A stretch of 58,310 bases of DNA from an uncultured Collinsella sp. (GCA_902493985.1 CABURR010000005.1:1-58310); one strand, 5' to 3'; positions 7,297 to 16,327 are shown, numbered from the stretch's first letter. Notes: generated by a model not told the origin, from the letters alone. Translations and numbers: made by a program.

Positions 7297-8593
7297 ACTC
7301 GACCGGGGCTTCGACCTTGTCGATGGTCCAGGCGGCTCCGAGACCGCCGGTGGTGTTGCGGCGGATGCGCACTGTAACCTCGCGGCGCTCGCCGGCCTGC
7401 GTGTAGCACAGGGGGAAGTTTGCGCGGTTTCGCGCGGCCTCGATGGTACCGCGCTCGCGGGCGATCCAGTAGTACTCGCCGACAATGCCGAGCGTGTCGG
7501 CGCCGTAGGGGAGATAGGTCGACAACTGGTGCAGAAGCGGGCCGGGGCAGAAGACCTCGGTTGCGAAATCGACGGGGAAGTCCTCAGGGATGGCGGGCGC
7601 TGCGGGTGCGGGGGTTGGGGCCGCTGCGGGTACCGAAGCCGGTGCCGGTGCGGGAACTTGGTCGCAAGCAGAGGCGGGCACGGATTCGATGACGGGTGCG
7701 GGCTCAGGCACCGGTTCCGGCTTAACTGCGGAATCTGCGGGCTTCACGGTGACGGGCGCGTCTACAGCTGCAGTTTCAAACTCAACCTGCATCGCGCTCT
7801 CATTCTCGACGCTCGACTTTGCTTCGATGGGCGTGGATGCCATAGTGGTGATGCCGGCGTTGGCGTTCTCGGGGTCATAGACGACCGTGAGCGAGATGGC
7901 GGGCTCCGGCGTCTCGGGCTCCGGCGTCGACTCGGTAGCGCCTTGATCGTCGGACTGATCGTCCTCAGCCTCGTCGCCAAAGACATCGCTGTTTTGGAAC
8001 GCAGGCGTCTCAGGTTGGTTAGCGACTTCTTCGGTTGTCGACTTGGGAGTCTCGTTGAGCTCCGCAGTGGCTTCCTGCTCGGATATGACTTTGGGATCGG
8101 TCGTGGCGGCGATTTCGGTTTCGGCTTCTGCCGTTACCTCAATAGCGACTTCGATCTCTGCCTCGGGCTCGGGCTCCGGCATAGCTTCAGCCACGGGCTC
8201 GGGCTCGGGACGCTTAACGTGCTTGGGGCGCACGGCCTTGAGGTCCTTCTCGCCGCGCTTCTTCTTTTTGTAGGACTGCTTGGCACCCTTGGCAGCCTTG
8301 GGCTTGTCCTCGCCCTTGGCAAGGGCGGCATCCCAGGCCTCGTTGGCGATGACCGTGGCATACAGGCGACCGCCCTTAAAGACGGTCAGCTTAATGCAGT
8401 CGTCGAGCTCCTCGAGCAGCTCGCGCGTGGTCTCGAAGCCCAGGTCATAAGCGGCCATGTCACCAGCGGCGAGTGCCTCCTCGACCTGCGTCATAAACGT
8501 TTGCTTGCCGCATCCGATTGCATCGCGCAGCAGGCGATACAGATAGATGTGGTTGCCCAGCGAAAGCGTGGGCCTAACTATTGTCTTGCTCAT
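7295..8593 (-). CDS. Hypothetical protein with long Pro/Glu/Ala-rich linker
   Basis: A 432-residue protein I do not recognise. Residues 1-about 105 look globular (TLSLGNHIYLYRLLRDAIGC...LYATVIANEAWDAAL); then a KKKKRGEK basic patch, about 200 residues of low-complexity EPEPEPVAEA and APAPASVPAA repeats, and a C-terminal conserved-looking domain of about 90 residues (FATEVFCPGPLLHQLSTYLP...GGLGAAWTIDKVE). No signal peptide or membrane helix, so cytoplasmic. The ATG at 8593 has GAGGAG 7 nt upstream; an earlier TTG-type start is unlikely. The two terminal domains tied by a flexible linker suggest a scaffold. Confidence 0.7.
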   Translation of the reverse strand: MSKTIVRPTLSLGNHIYLYRLLRDAIGCGKQTFMTQVEEALAAGDMAAYDLGFETTRELLEELDDCIKLTVFKGGRLYATVIANEAWDAALAKGEDKPKAAKGAKQSYKKKKRGEKDLKAVRPKHVKRPEPEPVAEAMPEPEPEAEIEVAIEVTAEAETEIAATTDPKVISEQEATAELNETPKSTTEEVANQPETPAFQNSDVFGDEAEDDQSDDQGATESTPEPETPEPAISLTVVYDPENANAGITTMASTPIEAKSSVENESAMQVEFETAAVDAPVTVKPADSAVKPEPVPEPAPVIESVPASACDQVPAPAPASVPAAAPTPAPAAPAIPEDFPVDFATEVFCPGPLLHQLSTYLPYGADTLGIVGEYYWIARERGTIEAARNRANFPLCYTQAGERREVTVRIRRNTTGGLGAAWTIDKVEAPVE

Positions 8594-8665
8594 GGCAAAT
8601 CTCCTCTTTACACACCAAAGCATCTTACCATCGCGCGGGGCTTGCTACCTCGGCGCCCAAGGCAA

Positions 8666-8696
8666 ACGGGCGCGACCGTTGCCGGTTCGCGCCCGT
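8666..8696 (-). terminator. Hairpin downstream of the Ser/Thr-rich membrane protein gene
   Basis: A 10-bp stem ACGGGCGCGA (8666-8675) with 8687-8696. The U tail is poor, so it is a weak terminator or transcript-end stabiliser. Confidence 0.45.
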
Positions 8697-8727
8697 TGTA
8701 CAGGTTGCCTATCTGGGGATGCAGCGC

Positions 8728-9678
8728 CTAGTTGCCCGATGTCGTGCCTTGGCTTGAACTGTCAGATGTCGTGCCCGATGTGGTGCCACTCGAATTGCTG
8801 TTGTTGCTGTCTGCTGTGCCCGTTCCCGACGTGGTGTCGCTCGTCTGGCTGCCCGTGTTCGGCTGCGAACCGTCAGCCGTTTGGCTTGAGTCGGTCGTGC
8901 CGGACGGCGTGCCACTGTTGGCCGTAGAGGAATCGGTGCCCTGCGATTGGTTTTGGGTGTTCGAGGACGAATCGGTAGAGGTAGAACTGTCTTGCGTGCC
9001 GTCCGCTTGTGCCTGCTGATCTTGCGACTGGGTGTTGTCATTTGCATCGCTCTCGGTCGTGCGCGACGAAAGGATTGACTCGGGGCGCTCGCCCAGACCC
9101 TCGCCGGCGGTGGTGATAAGGATGGCGCCGGCGCAGGCGATGACCGCGACGATGGCGATGGCGATCGAGAAGACGATGACCTTCTTTTGCGTCTGGCTGC
9201 GCTCTGCCGCCGCCTTGGCGCGCAGGCTGTCGGGAGCGACGCGCGCCGTGGTCGCGCGCCCCGCAATCTGGCGCATCTCCTGCGTAGTCGCGGCGCCGCC
9301 TAGGTGCTCCTCGGCATTAAACTCAACGGGCTCGTAGGCGCCGGCAGGGTAGTCGACGGCGGCGTGCGTACCTTTGATGGCTTCGGCGCTGGCAGAGATA
9401 AAGTGGCGGTAGACCTGCGATGACACAACGGTGATGACCGAGCTCACGGCGGCACCAATTACTGAACCAGCGATACCGATCTTGGAGGCAAGCGCGACGC
9501 TTGTGGCGGCAGCCGCGGCGCCGGCGATGATCTGGGGAATGGAAATGTCGTCGAACAGGCCCTTTTTGGGCGCGATGGCCATGGTCTGTCCGATGGAATG
9601 GTTCTCGTGCACGCCGTTGTTGAGCGATGCCGGCGTCATGACGCGCGTGCGCGGCGCGTCGGTGTACTTGGTTGTCAT
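8728..9678 (-). CDS. Membrane protein with Ser/Thr/Gln/Asn/Gly-rich external tail
   Basis: About 316 residues. Residues about 25-95 hold small-residue-rich hydrophobic segments (IIAGAAAAATSVALASKIGIAG...AAVSSVITVVSSQ); a strong helix VIVFSIAIAIVAVIACAGAIL follows near residue 190; the last about 110 residues are almost entirely S, T, G, N, Q and D. The tail is probably outside the cell and wall-spanning. GGGAGGA lies 7 nt before the ATG at 9678. No family recognised; it resembles the low-complexity surface proteins common in gut actinobacteria. Confidence 0.7.
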   Translation of the reverse strand: MTTKYTDAPRTRVMTPASLNNGVHENHSIGQTMAIAPKKGLFDDISIPQIIAGAAAAATSVALASKIGIAGSVIGAAVSSVITVVSSQVYRHFISASAEAIKGTHAAVDYPAGAYEPVEFNAEEHLGGAATTQEMRQIAGRATTARVAPDSLRAKAAAERSQTQKKVIVFSIAIAIVAVIACAGAILITTAGEGLGERPESILSSRTTESDANDNTQSQDQQAQADGTQDSSTSTDSSSNTQNQSQGTDSSTANSGTPSGTTDSSQTADGSQPNTGSQTSDTTSGTGTADSNNSNSSGTTSGTTSDSSSQGTTSGN

Positions 9679-9854
9679 ACGGGGTCCTCCCGGTGTAAAT
9701 CTGCTTCGTTTCATGTAGCCATCAGGGTACCCACCAGATGTGAATCGTACGTGACATTTAACAGATACCATCAACTCATCAAGGGGGGGCTTGCTGTCTT
9801 TGGTGCAATAGCTTGATGCTAAACTGGATTTACGATTGTGAGGTGGTTTACGTG

Positions 9855-10094
9855 ATGTACCGGTATATGACATTCGAAGACGGTACCGAGGTCGTTCATT
9901 CTGACCTGATAACAGATGGGGATATCGAAAAGGTTATCGTGCATTTTGAACGACCGACGGCAGAGGGCTTCGACTCCGCTCGTTGTGAGTTGCCTTCCTG
10001 TTCGTGGACTGACTGGGAAGGGCATTTTACTCAGAGTGAAAAACGAGCTTTCGAAGAGTGTTTGAGCAAATCATTTAGATTAGTTCGAGTTTAG
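9855..10094 (+). CDS. Small conserved-looking hypothetical protein
   Basis: 79 residues starting MYRYMTFEDGTEVVHSDLI, with a central VIVHFERPTAEGFDSARCELP. The pattern (FEDGTEVVHS ... HFERP...GFDSARC.LP...W) resembles short stand-alone proteins found in Firmicutes, usually unannotated; no function is known to me. The start is at the ATG preceded by GAGGTGG; an upstream frame to 9813 lacks a site. It begins the lower-GC stretch that runs to about 14.2 kb and may be part of the peptide-modification locus or only its neighbour. Confidence 0.6.
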   Translation: MYRYMTFEDGTEVVHSDLITDGDIEKVIVHFERPTAEGFDSARCELPSCSWTDWEGHFTQSEKRAFEECLSKSFRLVRV

Positions 10095-10173
10095 TTCGAA
10101 TATAGAAGTCGAATGCGATGACCTAAAGCGTATGCATTTTTAGTATTAGATGCGTATGAAATGGAGGATGTGA

Positions 10174-10455
10174 ATGGATGAGCTAATAGACTTTAAAAAA
10201 CGATTTCTCAAGAATGGCGAGCTGGTTTCAATTCCAAAAAAGGAAAGCTATAAAAGAATCATGCTGCTATGGGCCGTCTCTTTCTTTGAATTAAATACAA
10301 GTTATACGGAGCTTCAGGTTAATCGTGTGCTGTCACAGCTCTATCCTGATTATGCCGTGTTGAGGCGGTACTTGGTTGATTATGGATTCCTATTAAGGGA
10401 TGAGCGAGGCCTGAAATACGAGGTTAATCGTGATGTTCACGGTATTGAGAGCTAG
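10174..10455 (+). CDS. DUF2087 domain protein
   Basis: A 93-residue protein that is essentially one DUF2087 domain (PF09860): IPKKESYKRIMLLWAVSFFELNTSYTELQVNRVL with YPDYAVLRRYLVDYGFLLRD, whose ending YAxLRRYLVDYGFLxR is diagnostic. The domain is often attached to or beside HTH regulators and is thought to be nucleic-acid or ligand related, though unproven. ATGGAGG lies before the ATG. Its end overlaps the transporter start by 23 nt, which ties it to the radical SAM operon as the first gene and a possible local regulator. Confidence 0.8.
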   Translation: MDELIDFKKRFLKNGELVSIPKKESYKRIMLLWAVSFFELNTSYTELQVNRVLSQLYPDYAVLRRYLVDYGFLLRDERGLKYEVNRDVHGIES

Positions 10456-11617
10456 CCGTCCGGTTCGGGTCTTATATATTGCTAGAGGGATAAGCGAAAT
10501 AGGCAATTGGTGTGCGAATATTGCTTTGCCAATGCTGATTTACGAGGTAACTCACGATGTTTCTGCAACTGCTTTGATGGTCTGCTGCAGATTTGCCCCC
10601 TCTCTGTTTTCAGTTGCGCTCGCGCAGCTGCCTCAGAAGATGGGTATCGGGACACTGCAGGCCATGAGATTGGCAGACTTAATTCGCGCGGGATTATTCG
10701 TTTGCTATATTTTTGTTGATAGTAAATGGAGTATGTTTGCTATTACGTGCGCGGTATCGCTTTGTCGAACGGTTGAAATGCCCTGCTTTTACTCGTTGTT
10801 AAGAGCCAATACGAATAGCATCAATCGCGACGTAATTAATAATTCGTTTGGGTTTCTGCAGAATTTGATGATGGTTCTGGGGCCAGTTGCCGGCGGTTTT
10901 GTTGTCGCTCAATTTGGGGCGGAGGCTGTTCTTGCATTAGACGCGCTTTCTTTTGCCGCGTCGTTCTGGTTGCTGCGAGATGTTCCGTCGGTTATCGAGG
11001 TTAATGATAAAGAGGGGATAAGCAAAAATGAAAAAAACAGGACTGCATTTAGTGATCTTAGCGCGAAGCACTTGGCAATTGGTTTCCTATTAATCGATAT
11101 TTCTAGTGGCGTGGCATTCGGCTCTCTGAATTCTCTTCTGCCAGCTATTGCGCAATTGCAATTTGACTCGTCATCGATACAATACGGATTCCTTCAGAGT
11201 AGTCTTACAATCGGACTGTTGTTCGGAAATACAATATATGGTCGTTTAATTAGTGGTTCCGATTGCGTTAAATCATATTGTTTTGTGACGTATCTTGCGC
11301 TCGGTGCGTATCTGGCGTTTGGCTATCGCTATGCGTCTGGGATATCGTTTATTTTCCTTTTTATCGTCGGTGCCGGAAACGCCATTCAAGATGTGCTTCT
11401 CATAACATCGCTGCAGGATTTGGCGAGAGACGAATCTGAATCGATAAGCCTGTTTTCAATTAGGGAGTCTTTGCAATCGGTTGCTGTTGTTATTTCAACA
11501 CTCCTTGTTTCGCTGTTCACGAGCATCGCGATGTTCTCAATTCTCGTTACAGGACTTGGTGTATTTTCAATTATGATGGTAGTTGTGTTTCAATTGAATT
11601 ATTTGCGAAAGATGTGA
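10433..11617 (+). CDS. MFS transporter, likely exporter of the modified peptide
   Basis: A major facilitator superfamily protein of 394 residues with about 12 hydrophobic segments; the N-terminal RGISEIGNWCANIALPMLIYEVTHDVSATALMV matches the MFS_3/enterobactin-exporter-like subgroup, in which the first helices read S.xGdw...alp.lv.....sa. The ATG at 10433 is preceded by a GTG and by GAGGT. It overlaps the DUF2087 gene and is 7 nt from the radical SAM gene, so it is one transcript with both. Codon use is AT-richer than the flanking chromosome. By context I infer efflux of the product and self-protection; antibiotic efflux is an alternative. Confidence 0.85.
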   Translation: MFTVLRASRPVRVLYIARGISEIGNWCANIALPMLIYEVTHDVSATALMVCCRFAPSLFSVALAQLPQKMGIGTLQAMRLADLIRAGLFVCYIFVDSKWSMFAITCAVSLCRTVEMPCFYSLLRANTNSINRDVINNSFGFLQNLMMVLGPVAGGFVVAQFGAEAVLALDALSFAASFWLLRDVPSVIEVNDKEGISKNEKNRTAFSDLSAKHLAIGFLLIDISSGVAFGSLNSLLPAIAQLQFDSSSIQYGFLQSSLTIGLLFGNTIYGRLISGSDCVKSYCFVTYLALGAYLAFGYRYASGISFIFLFIVGAGNAIQDVLLITSLQDLARDESESISLFSIRESLQSVAVVISTLLVSLFTSIAMFSILVTGLGVFSIMMVVVFQLNYLRKM

Positions 11618-11624
11618 CGTTGAT

Positions 11625-13946
11625 ATGCCTAAAACGCTTTTAGTATTTCCCCCAGGATGGAGTCCAGTGGGGCCGTATCTTGCCTTGCCTGTTTTGAAGT
11701 CATATCTTCAAGAGGTTGAACAATATAAAGTTGACATCGTTGACTTAAACGTGGAATTTTACGATGACCTCCTATCTTTTAGACATGTCGAAGAGTGCTG
11801 TAAAAGGTATCGGGAATCAAAGGATTCGTTTAGTTCGAATGTTCAATTAACAATCGAGTTGATACAAAAGTCAGCACTTAATGTTGACGAGGCAAAAGAT
11901 ATTTTCAGATCGAAGAGATACTTTAATCTAAAAGAAAGACAATATGCTGAAAACATTTTTAGAAATGCACTCTATATCATAAATCACGTCTCATATGGAG
12001 TTAAATACACGTTCAACTCCATAGATCTGCCCTATGATTATTATTCGACACCAGAAATAATGAAATCGCTTGCGGATACCTTGCATAATCCGTTTATTTC
12101 CTTCTATGAAACTGCCTTTCTTAAGCGTATTCAGAGGGAAAAAATCGAGTTTATTGGGATTTCGGTGAGCGGCTGTTTCCAATTGATTTCTGCAGTTACG
12201 TTAGCGAAACTGATTAAAGAAGAATGTCCATCTGTTAAACATGTCTCATTGGGCGGCAATTACATTACTCGTTTAGCAGATGACTGCATGAAAGAATGGC
12301 ATCCCTTTTTTGAATACATTGATTCGATAATGATGTATGACGGCGAAGAGCCGCTTGCACGTCTTCTTGAGGCTCTTGACTCTGGTGATGACAATCTCGA
12401 CTGTGTTCCAAACCTTTGCCATGCTAAAGGTGGAAAGATATATAAAAACCATCGGATTGAGCAAACATTTATCAACGATACAGTTCCCGATTTCGATGGC
12501 TTCGCCCTTTCTAAATACTTCATGCCTGAGTTAATATTGCCGGTTTATTCTTCTAGGCAGTGTTTTAATCATTGCGCCTTCTGCACCATTCCCGGTGCTA
12601 CCGGTGGTTGTTACCGAAAGATGCCTATATCGAGAGTATTTGAAATAATGTGTCGGTTAAATGAAAAATACGGCACGAGAGTTTTCTCTTTTGTGGATGA
12701 AACATTCGAAGGCAAAAGAATGGAGCAACTCGCGGATGAAATAAACGCATCGGGAAAAACGTTTTTCTGGCATGGAGAAACGAGGTTCTCTCCAACCCTA
12801 AGTACAGACGTTTTCAACAAGATATACCAAAGTGGATGTAGGCAGATTCAGTTTGGCCTCGAGTCATACAACCAAAGAGTTCTTGATCTAATGAAGAAGA
12901 ACACGAGAGTTGATTGGATTGATCGCAATATCCATGATTGTCTCAATGCGGGTATTCCTGTTCATCTATTCTTTATGATTGGCTTTCCGACCGAAACTAA
13001 AGAAGAGGCTCTGAACACCTTAGCTTATACAGAGAATGTTTTGAATTATTCAAAACAGGTATGTGGTGTTCCATATTCCACGAGAGGATTTACGAATTTT
13101 GGTCTCGTTATGGGGTCGGATGTTTGGAATCATCCCGATAAGTATGGTGTCTCTGTAATGCCGAAGTCCCAATATGAGGATTTGCGCCTCGAAGTGGATT
13201 ATGTTTCAGGCACTGGTTTAACTTTAAATGAAGCAAAATCCTTATCTGATGAGCATCATATTGATTTTTATATGCAAGAAGTCATAAACGGTAGCGACAC
13301 AATTGACTTGCCCCAGCGGCTTCATATTTCAGAGGTGACCTGGATTCTAGATTCTATTCACGCTGTTAGGTATAAGGGACATTTGACCAAAGTAAAGCGA
13401 CGGCTGACTAGTCTAAATCCAGCTGATCGAATCTGGCTGGATTCCAAGACCTCTGTCGTGCTCGTTGAGCCATTTGCCTACTTCTATAATTCTGAATACC
13501 ATCATGTCTATGCTGTTTCCCAGTTGGTATACCTTAAGTTGGCCCGTTTATTGGAGGCCGATTGTAGCATTTCTCTTATCCTTGATCAGGGCGATCTCGA
13601 GCTGACAAGGGCGATAGAAGAACTGTTGCATTATGGATTGCTGAATACAAATATCGATGCCGATTATGTAATGCACGATAATGGTTTTCAATTGGTTAAA
13701 AGTTCGTTTGTGAAAGAAGTCGGACGCTCAAAAGAGGGGTTAAGAGTACTGCTGAGTTGTGCCACCCATAGAATGTGTGCGGTTAATGATTTTTCATTCG
13801 CTTTGCTTTCGTTGTTTGAAAAGCCGATTACTAAGAACGAGGTGCGCGACATTTTGAAAAAAGAGGGACTATCGGCAAGCGAGGAGCAATTAAACAAGTT
13901 GGTTGATAATTGCATGAAAGCAGATATACTACAATTGATTAGATAG
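11625..13946 (+). CDS. B12-binding-type radical SAM enzyme, putative RiPP-modifying enzyme
   Basis: A 773-residue enzyme. Residues 1-about 250 form a cobalamin-binding-like domain (PPGWSPVGPYLALPVLKSYL, later IGISVSGCFQL and VSLGGNYIT) with an insertion of about 90 residues. The radical SAM core has the CxxxCxxC cluster motif at Cys313, Cys317 and Cys320 (CFNHCAFC), then FVDETFEG and IQFGLES. The last about 200 residues hold two segments that look like small winged-helix or PqqD/RRE-type modules (SVVLVEPFAYFYNS...; GLRVLLSCATHRMC...DFSFALLSLF...). Class B radical SAM enzymes methylate or rearrange unactivated carbons. A 36-codon ORF follows after 13 nt, suggesting the substrate. Low GC supports acquisition. 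Confidence 0.82.
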   Translation: MPKTLLVFPPGWSPVGPYLALPVLKSYLQEVEQYKVDIVDLNVEFYDDLLSFRHVEECCKRYRESKDSFSSNVQLTIELIQKSALNVDEAKDIFRSKRYFNLKERQYAENIFRNALYIINHVSYGVKYTFNSIDLPYDYYSTPEIMKSLADTLHNPFISFYETAFLKRIQREKIEFIGISVSGCFQLISAVTLAKLIKEECPSVKHVSLGGNYITRLADDCMKEWHPFFEYIDSIMMYDGEEPLARLLEALDSGDDNLDCVPNLCHAKGGKIYKNHRIEQTFINDTVPDFDGFALSKYFMPELILPVYSSRQCFNHCAFCTIPGATGGCYRKMPISRVFEIMCRLNEKYGTRVFSFVDETFEGKRMEQLADEINASGKTFFWHGETRFSPTLSTDVFNKIYQSGCRQIQFGLESYNQRVLDLMKKNTRVDWIDRNIHDCLNAGIPVHLFFMIGFPTETKEEALNTLAYTENVLNYSKQVCGVPYSTRGFTNFGLVMGSDVWNHPDKYGVSVMPKSQYEDLRLEVDYVSGTGLTLNEAKSLSDEHHIDFYMQEVINGSDTIDLPQRLHISEVTWILDSIHAVRYKGHLTKVKRRLTSLNPADRIWLDSKTSVVLVEPFAYFYNSEYHHVYAVSQLVYLKLARLLEADCSISLILDQGDLELTRAIEELLHYGLLNTNIDADYVMHDNGFQLVKSSFVKEVGRSKEGLRVLLSCATHRMCAVNDFSFALLSLFEKPITKNEVRDILKKEGLSASEEQLNKLVDNCMKADILQLIR

Positions 13947-13959
13947 AGGAGGTTTCTGC

Positions 13960-14070
13960 ATGGACGTTATTAACAAAGATCTCTTGGAGCAACTGAAAGA
14001 GTTTCAGGAAGAGGGCGTCGTGGTAGAAGTGTTCGACTTTGAGGACTACATGGATAAATTCTGCCATTAG
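13960..14070 (+). CDS. 36-residue putative RiPP precursor peptide
   Basis: ATG at 13960 with AGAGGAGG 8 nt upstream, stop TAG at 14068-14070. The N-terminal half is an amphipathic, acidic helix (MDVINKDLLEQLKEFQEEG), the usual look of a leader; a VVVEV strand follows, and the C-terminus is rich in aromatics and acids and ends DYMDKFCH. It starts 14 nt after the radical SAM gene and precedes a strong terminator, so it is the last gene of the operon. Size, position and leader-like helix support a modified-peptide precursor; the core boundary and chemistry are unknown. No related peptide is known to me. Confidence 0.65.
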   Translation: MDVINKDLLEQLKEFQEEGVVVEVFDFEDYMDKFCH

Positions 14071-14094
14071 TTTCGGAATTTACTCGCCTCGCTT

Positions 14095-14128
14095 AAAGGA
14101 GAAGTCGATTATCGATTTCTCCTTTTTT
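14095..14128 (+). terminator. Terminator closing the putative RiPP operon
   Basis: A 14-bp stem (14095-14108 with 14112-14125, one G-U pair) with TTA loop, running into a T-rich tract. Confidence 0.85.
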
Positions 14129-14258
14129 AATTAAAGATATTTTTGAAATACATGCTCTTAGCACAGGTTGGCCTCTCGGTAAACTGGGAGGTTGCTTTGG
14201 CTAGTTAGAGATATGTGAACGTCCGTTAGACTGAATCTCAGGGTAGAAGGGGCCTCCA

Positions 14259-16259
14259 GTGTCCAGATCAACAAGGCAATGCTGCGTTTCGGCTAATAAG
14301 AACGATGGCTTTTTGCGTGTGGCGGCGGCGTCGCCGCAGATTCGCGTGGCCGATGTCGAGGGCAATGCCGAGGTTGCGCTGGCGGCTGTTCGCGAGGCTA
14401 CCGAGCGCGGCGTTCGCGCGCTGGTGCTGCCCGAGCTTAACCTGACCGGCTATACCGCGGCCGACCTGTTCCATAACCGCACGCTGCTGCATGCCTGCGA
14501 AGCAGCGCTGGTGCACATACTCGATGAAACCCGTGAGCTGCCGATCGTCTTTACCGTTGGCTTGCCCGTTGCGGTGGCTGAAAATATCTACAACTGCGCG
14601 GCCGTGTGCTGTGCGGGCGAGCTTTTGGGCCTCACGGCCAAGAAGTATCTGCCCAACTATGGCGAGTTCTATGAGCGTCGCTGGTTTGTTCCGGCGCCTG
14701 CGGATCCCGTGTGGGTTGAATTTGCCGGTCAGGGTCCGGTTCCGCTGGGTTCGGGGCTTATCTACCGTTGCTGTGATGAGGGTGCCGAGGATATGGTGCT
14801 GGGCGTTGAGGTCTGTGAGGACCTGTGGGTGCCGGCGCCGCCTTCGACCGAGATGGCGCTTGCCGGTGCGACGGTGATTCTCAACCCGTCGGCTTCGGAC
14901 GAAATCATCGGTAAGGCAGACTATCGCCGCAGCCTTATCTCCAATCAGAGCGCACGCCTGTACTGTGCCTATGCCTATGCAGACGCGAGCGAGGGCGAGT
15001 CCACGACCGATATGGTCTTTGCGGGCGAGAACCTCGTCTACGAAAACGGCTCGAAGCTCGCCGCGACGAAGCTCCTCACTTGCGATATGGCCGTCGCCGA
15101 CGTTGACCTTGACCGCCTGGTTGCCGAGCGCCGTCGCTCGACGACGTGGACGCGCGCGGACGATGCGCCGGAGGCCACGACCATTGAGTTCTCTTTTGGG
15201 GGCACGCTCTCCGAGGCTCCCGTCCTGCGCGATGCCTGCGATGTCGACCGCGTTTTCCCGCGTGCGCCCTTTGTGCCGGCCGACCATGGCGACCTGGCCG
15301 AGCGTTGCGAGACCATCCTCGACCTGCAGACCGCCGGCCTCAAGACCCGCCTTGCCCATACGGGTACCAAGGCTGCAGTCATCGGTCTTTCGGGTGGCTT
15401 GGACTCCACGCTGGCGCTGCTTGTGACCGTGCGTGCCTTCGATGCGCTGGGGCTGCCGCGCACGGGTATCACGGCGGTCTCCATGCCCGGCTTTGGCACG
15501 ACGCATCGCACCAAGTCGAATGCCGAGTCGCTCGCTCGCGACCTGGGCGTGAGCTTCCGTGAGGTTTCGATCCACGCGGCCGTGGAGCAGCACTTCAAGG
15601 ACATTGAGCACGATCCGACCGTGCAGGACGTGACCTACGAGAACAGCCAGGCGCGCGAGCGTACGCAGATTCTGATGGATCTGGCCAACCAGGCTGGCGG
15701 TTTTGTCATCGGCACGGGCGACCTGTCGGAGCTGGCGCTCGGCTGGGCTACGTACAACGGCGACCACATGAGCATGTACGCCGTCAACGCGAGCGTGCCT
15801 AAGACGCTTGTGCGCCATCTGGTACGCTATGCGGCCGATGTCTTTGGCGGGCGCATTGCCGAGGTCTTGCTCGATATCCTCGATACGCCGGTATCTCCCG
15901 AGCTTCTGCCGCCCACGGGCGACGGCGAGATTGCGCAGAAGACTGAGGATTTGGTGGGCCCGTACGAGCTGCACGACTACTTCCTCTACTACCTGCTGCG
16001 TTTTGGCTTTGAGCCGGGCAAGATCTACCGTATGGCGCTCAAGAGCTTCGAGGGCGTTTACGACGCCAAGACCGTCCACACGTGGCTGCGTACGTTCTAC
16101 CGTCGCTTCTTTGCCCAGCAGTTTAAGCGCAGCTGCCTGCCCGATGGTCCCAAGGTGGGCTCGGTGACGCTCAGCCCGCGCGGCGATTGGCGTATGCCGA
16201 GTGACGCCAGCTCACGTCTGTGGCTTGTGCAGATCGACGCGCTCAATCCAAATGACTAA
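14259..16259 (+). CDS. nadE: Glutamine-dependent NAD+ synthetase
   Basis: A 666-residue two-domain enzyme making NAD from deamido-NAD with ammonia channelled from glutamine. The N-terminal nitrilase-type glutaminase shows the triad regions LPELNLTGY (Glu), KKYLPNY (Lys) and EVCEDLW (Cys). The synthetase domain has the P-loop GLSGGLDSTLAL and GTGDLSELALGW...THYNGDHMSMY-like segment. The length matches the long actinobacterial type. A GTG start at 14259 follows GAAGGGG. It returns to high GC, marking the right border of the low-GC island. Confidence 0.93.
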   Translation: MSRSTRQCCVSANKNDGFLRVAAASPQIRVADVEGNAEVALAAVREATERGVRALVLPELNLTGYTAADLFHNRTLLHACEAALVHILDETRELPIVFTVGLPVAVAENIYNCAAVCCAGELLGLTAKKYLPNYGEFYERRWFVPAPADPVWVEFAGQGPVPLGSGLIYRCCDEGAEDMVLGVEVCEDLWVPAPPSTEMALAGATVILNPSASDEIIGKADYRRSLISNQSARLYCAYAYADASEGESTTDMVFAGENLVYENGSKLAATKLLTCDMAVADVDLDRLVAERRRSTTWTRADDAPEATTIEFSFGGTLSEAPVLRDACDVDRVFPRAPFVPADHGDLAERCETILDLQTAGLKTRLAHTGTKAAVIGLSGGLDSTLALLVTVRAFDALGLPRTGITAVSMPGFGTTHRTKSNAESLARDLGVSFREVSIHAAVEQHFKDIEHDPTVQDVTYENSQARERTQILMDLANQAGGFVIGTGDLSELALGWATYNGDHMSMYAVNASVPKTLVRHLVRYAADVFGGRIAEVLLDILDTPVSPELLPPTGDGEIAQKTEDLVGPYELHDYFLYYLLRFGFEPGKIYRMALKSFEGVYDAKTVHTWLRTFYRRFFAQQFKRSCLPDGPKVGSVTLSPRGDWRMPSDASSRLWLVQIDALNPND

Positions 16260-16327
16260 GGTTGGCTAAATTGAACCAATACGGGGGTTGCAAGCGTTAC
16301 ACTTTTGCAATCTGATGGCCCGTATCG

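Noticed and set aside
7274..8731. 485-codon plus-strand frame with Gly/Leu repeats opposite the Pro/Glu-rich protein
   Set aside because: It is the complement of Pro/Glu/Ala repeats; the minus-strand frame has a good ribosome site and terminator.
14268..16079. 603-codon open frame antisense to nadE
   Set aside because: Antisense shadow; repetitive R/H/G-rich translation with no family motif, while nadE is unambiguous.
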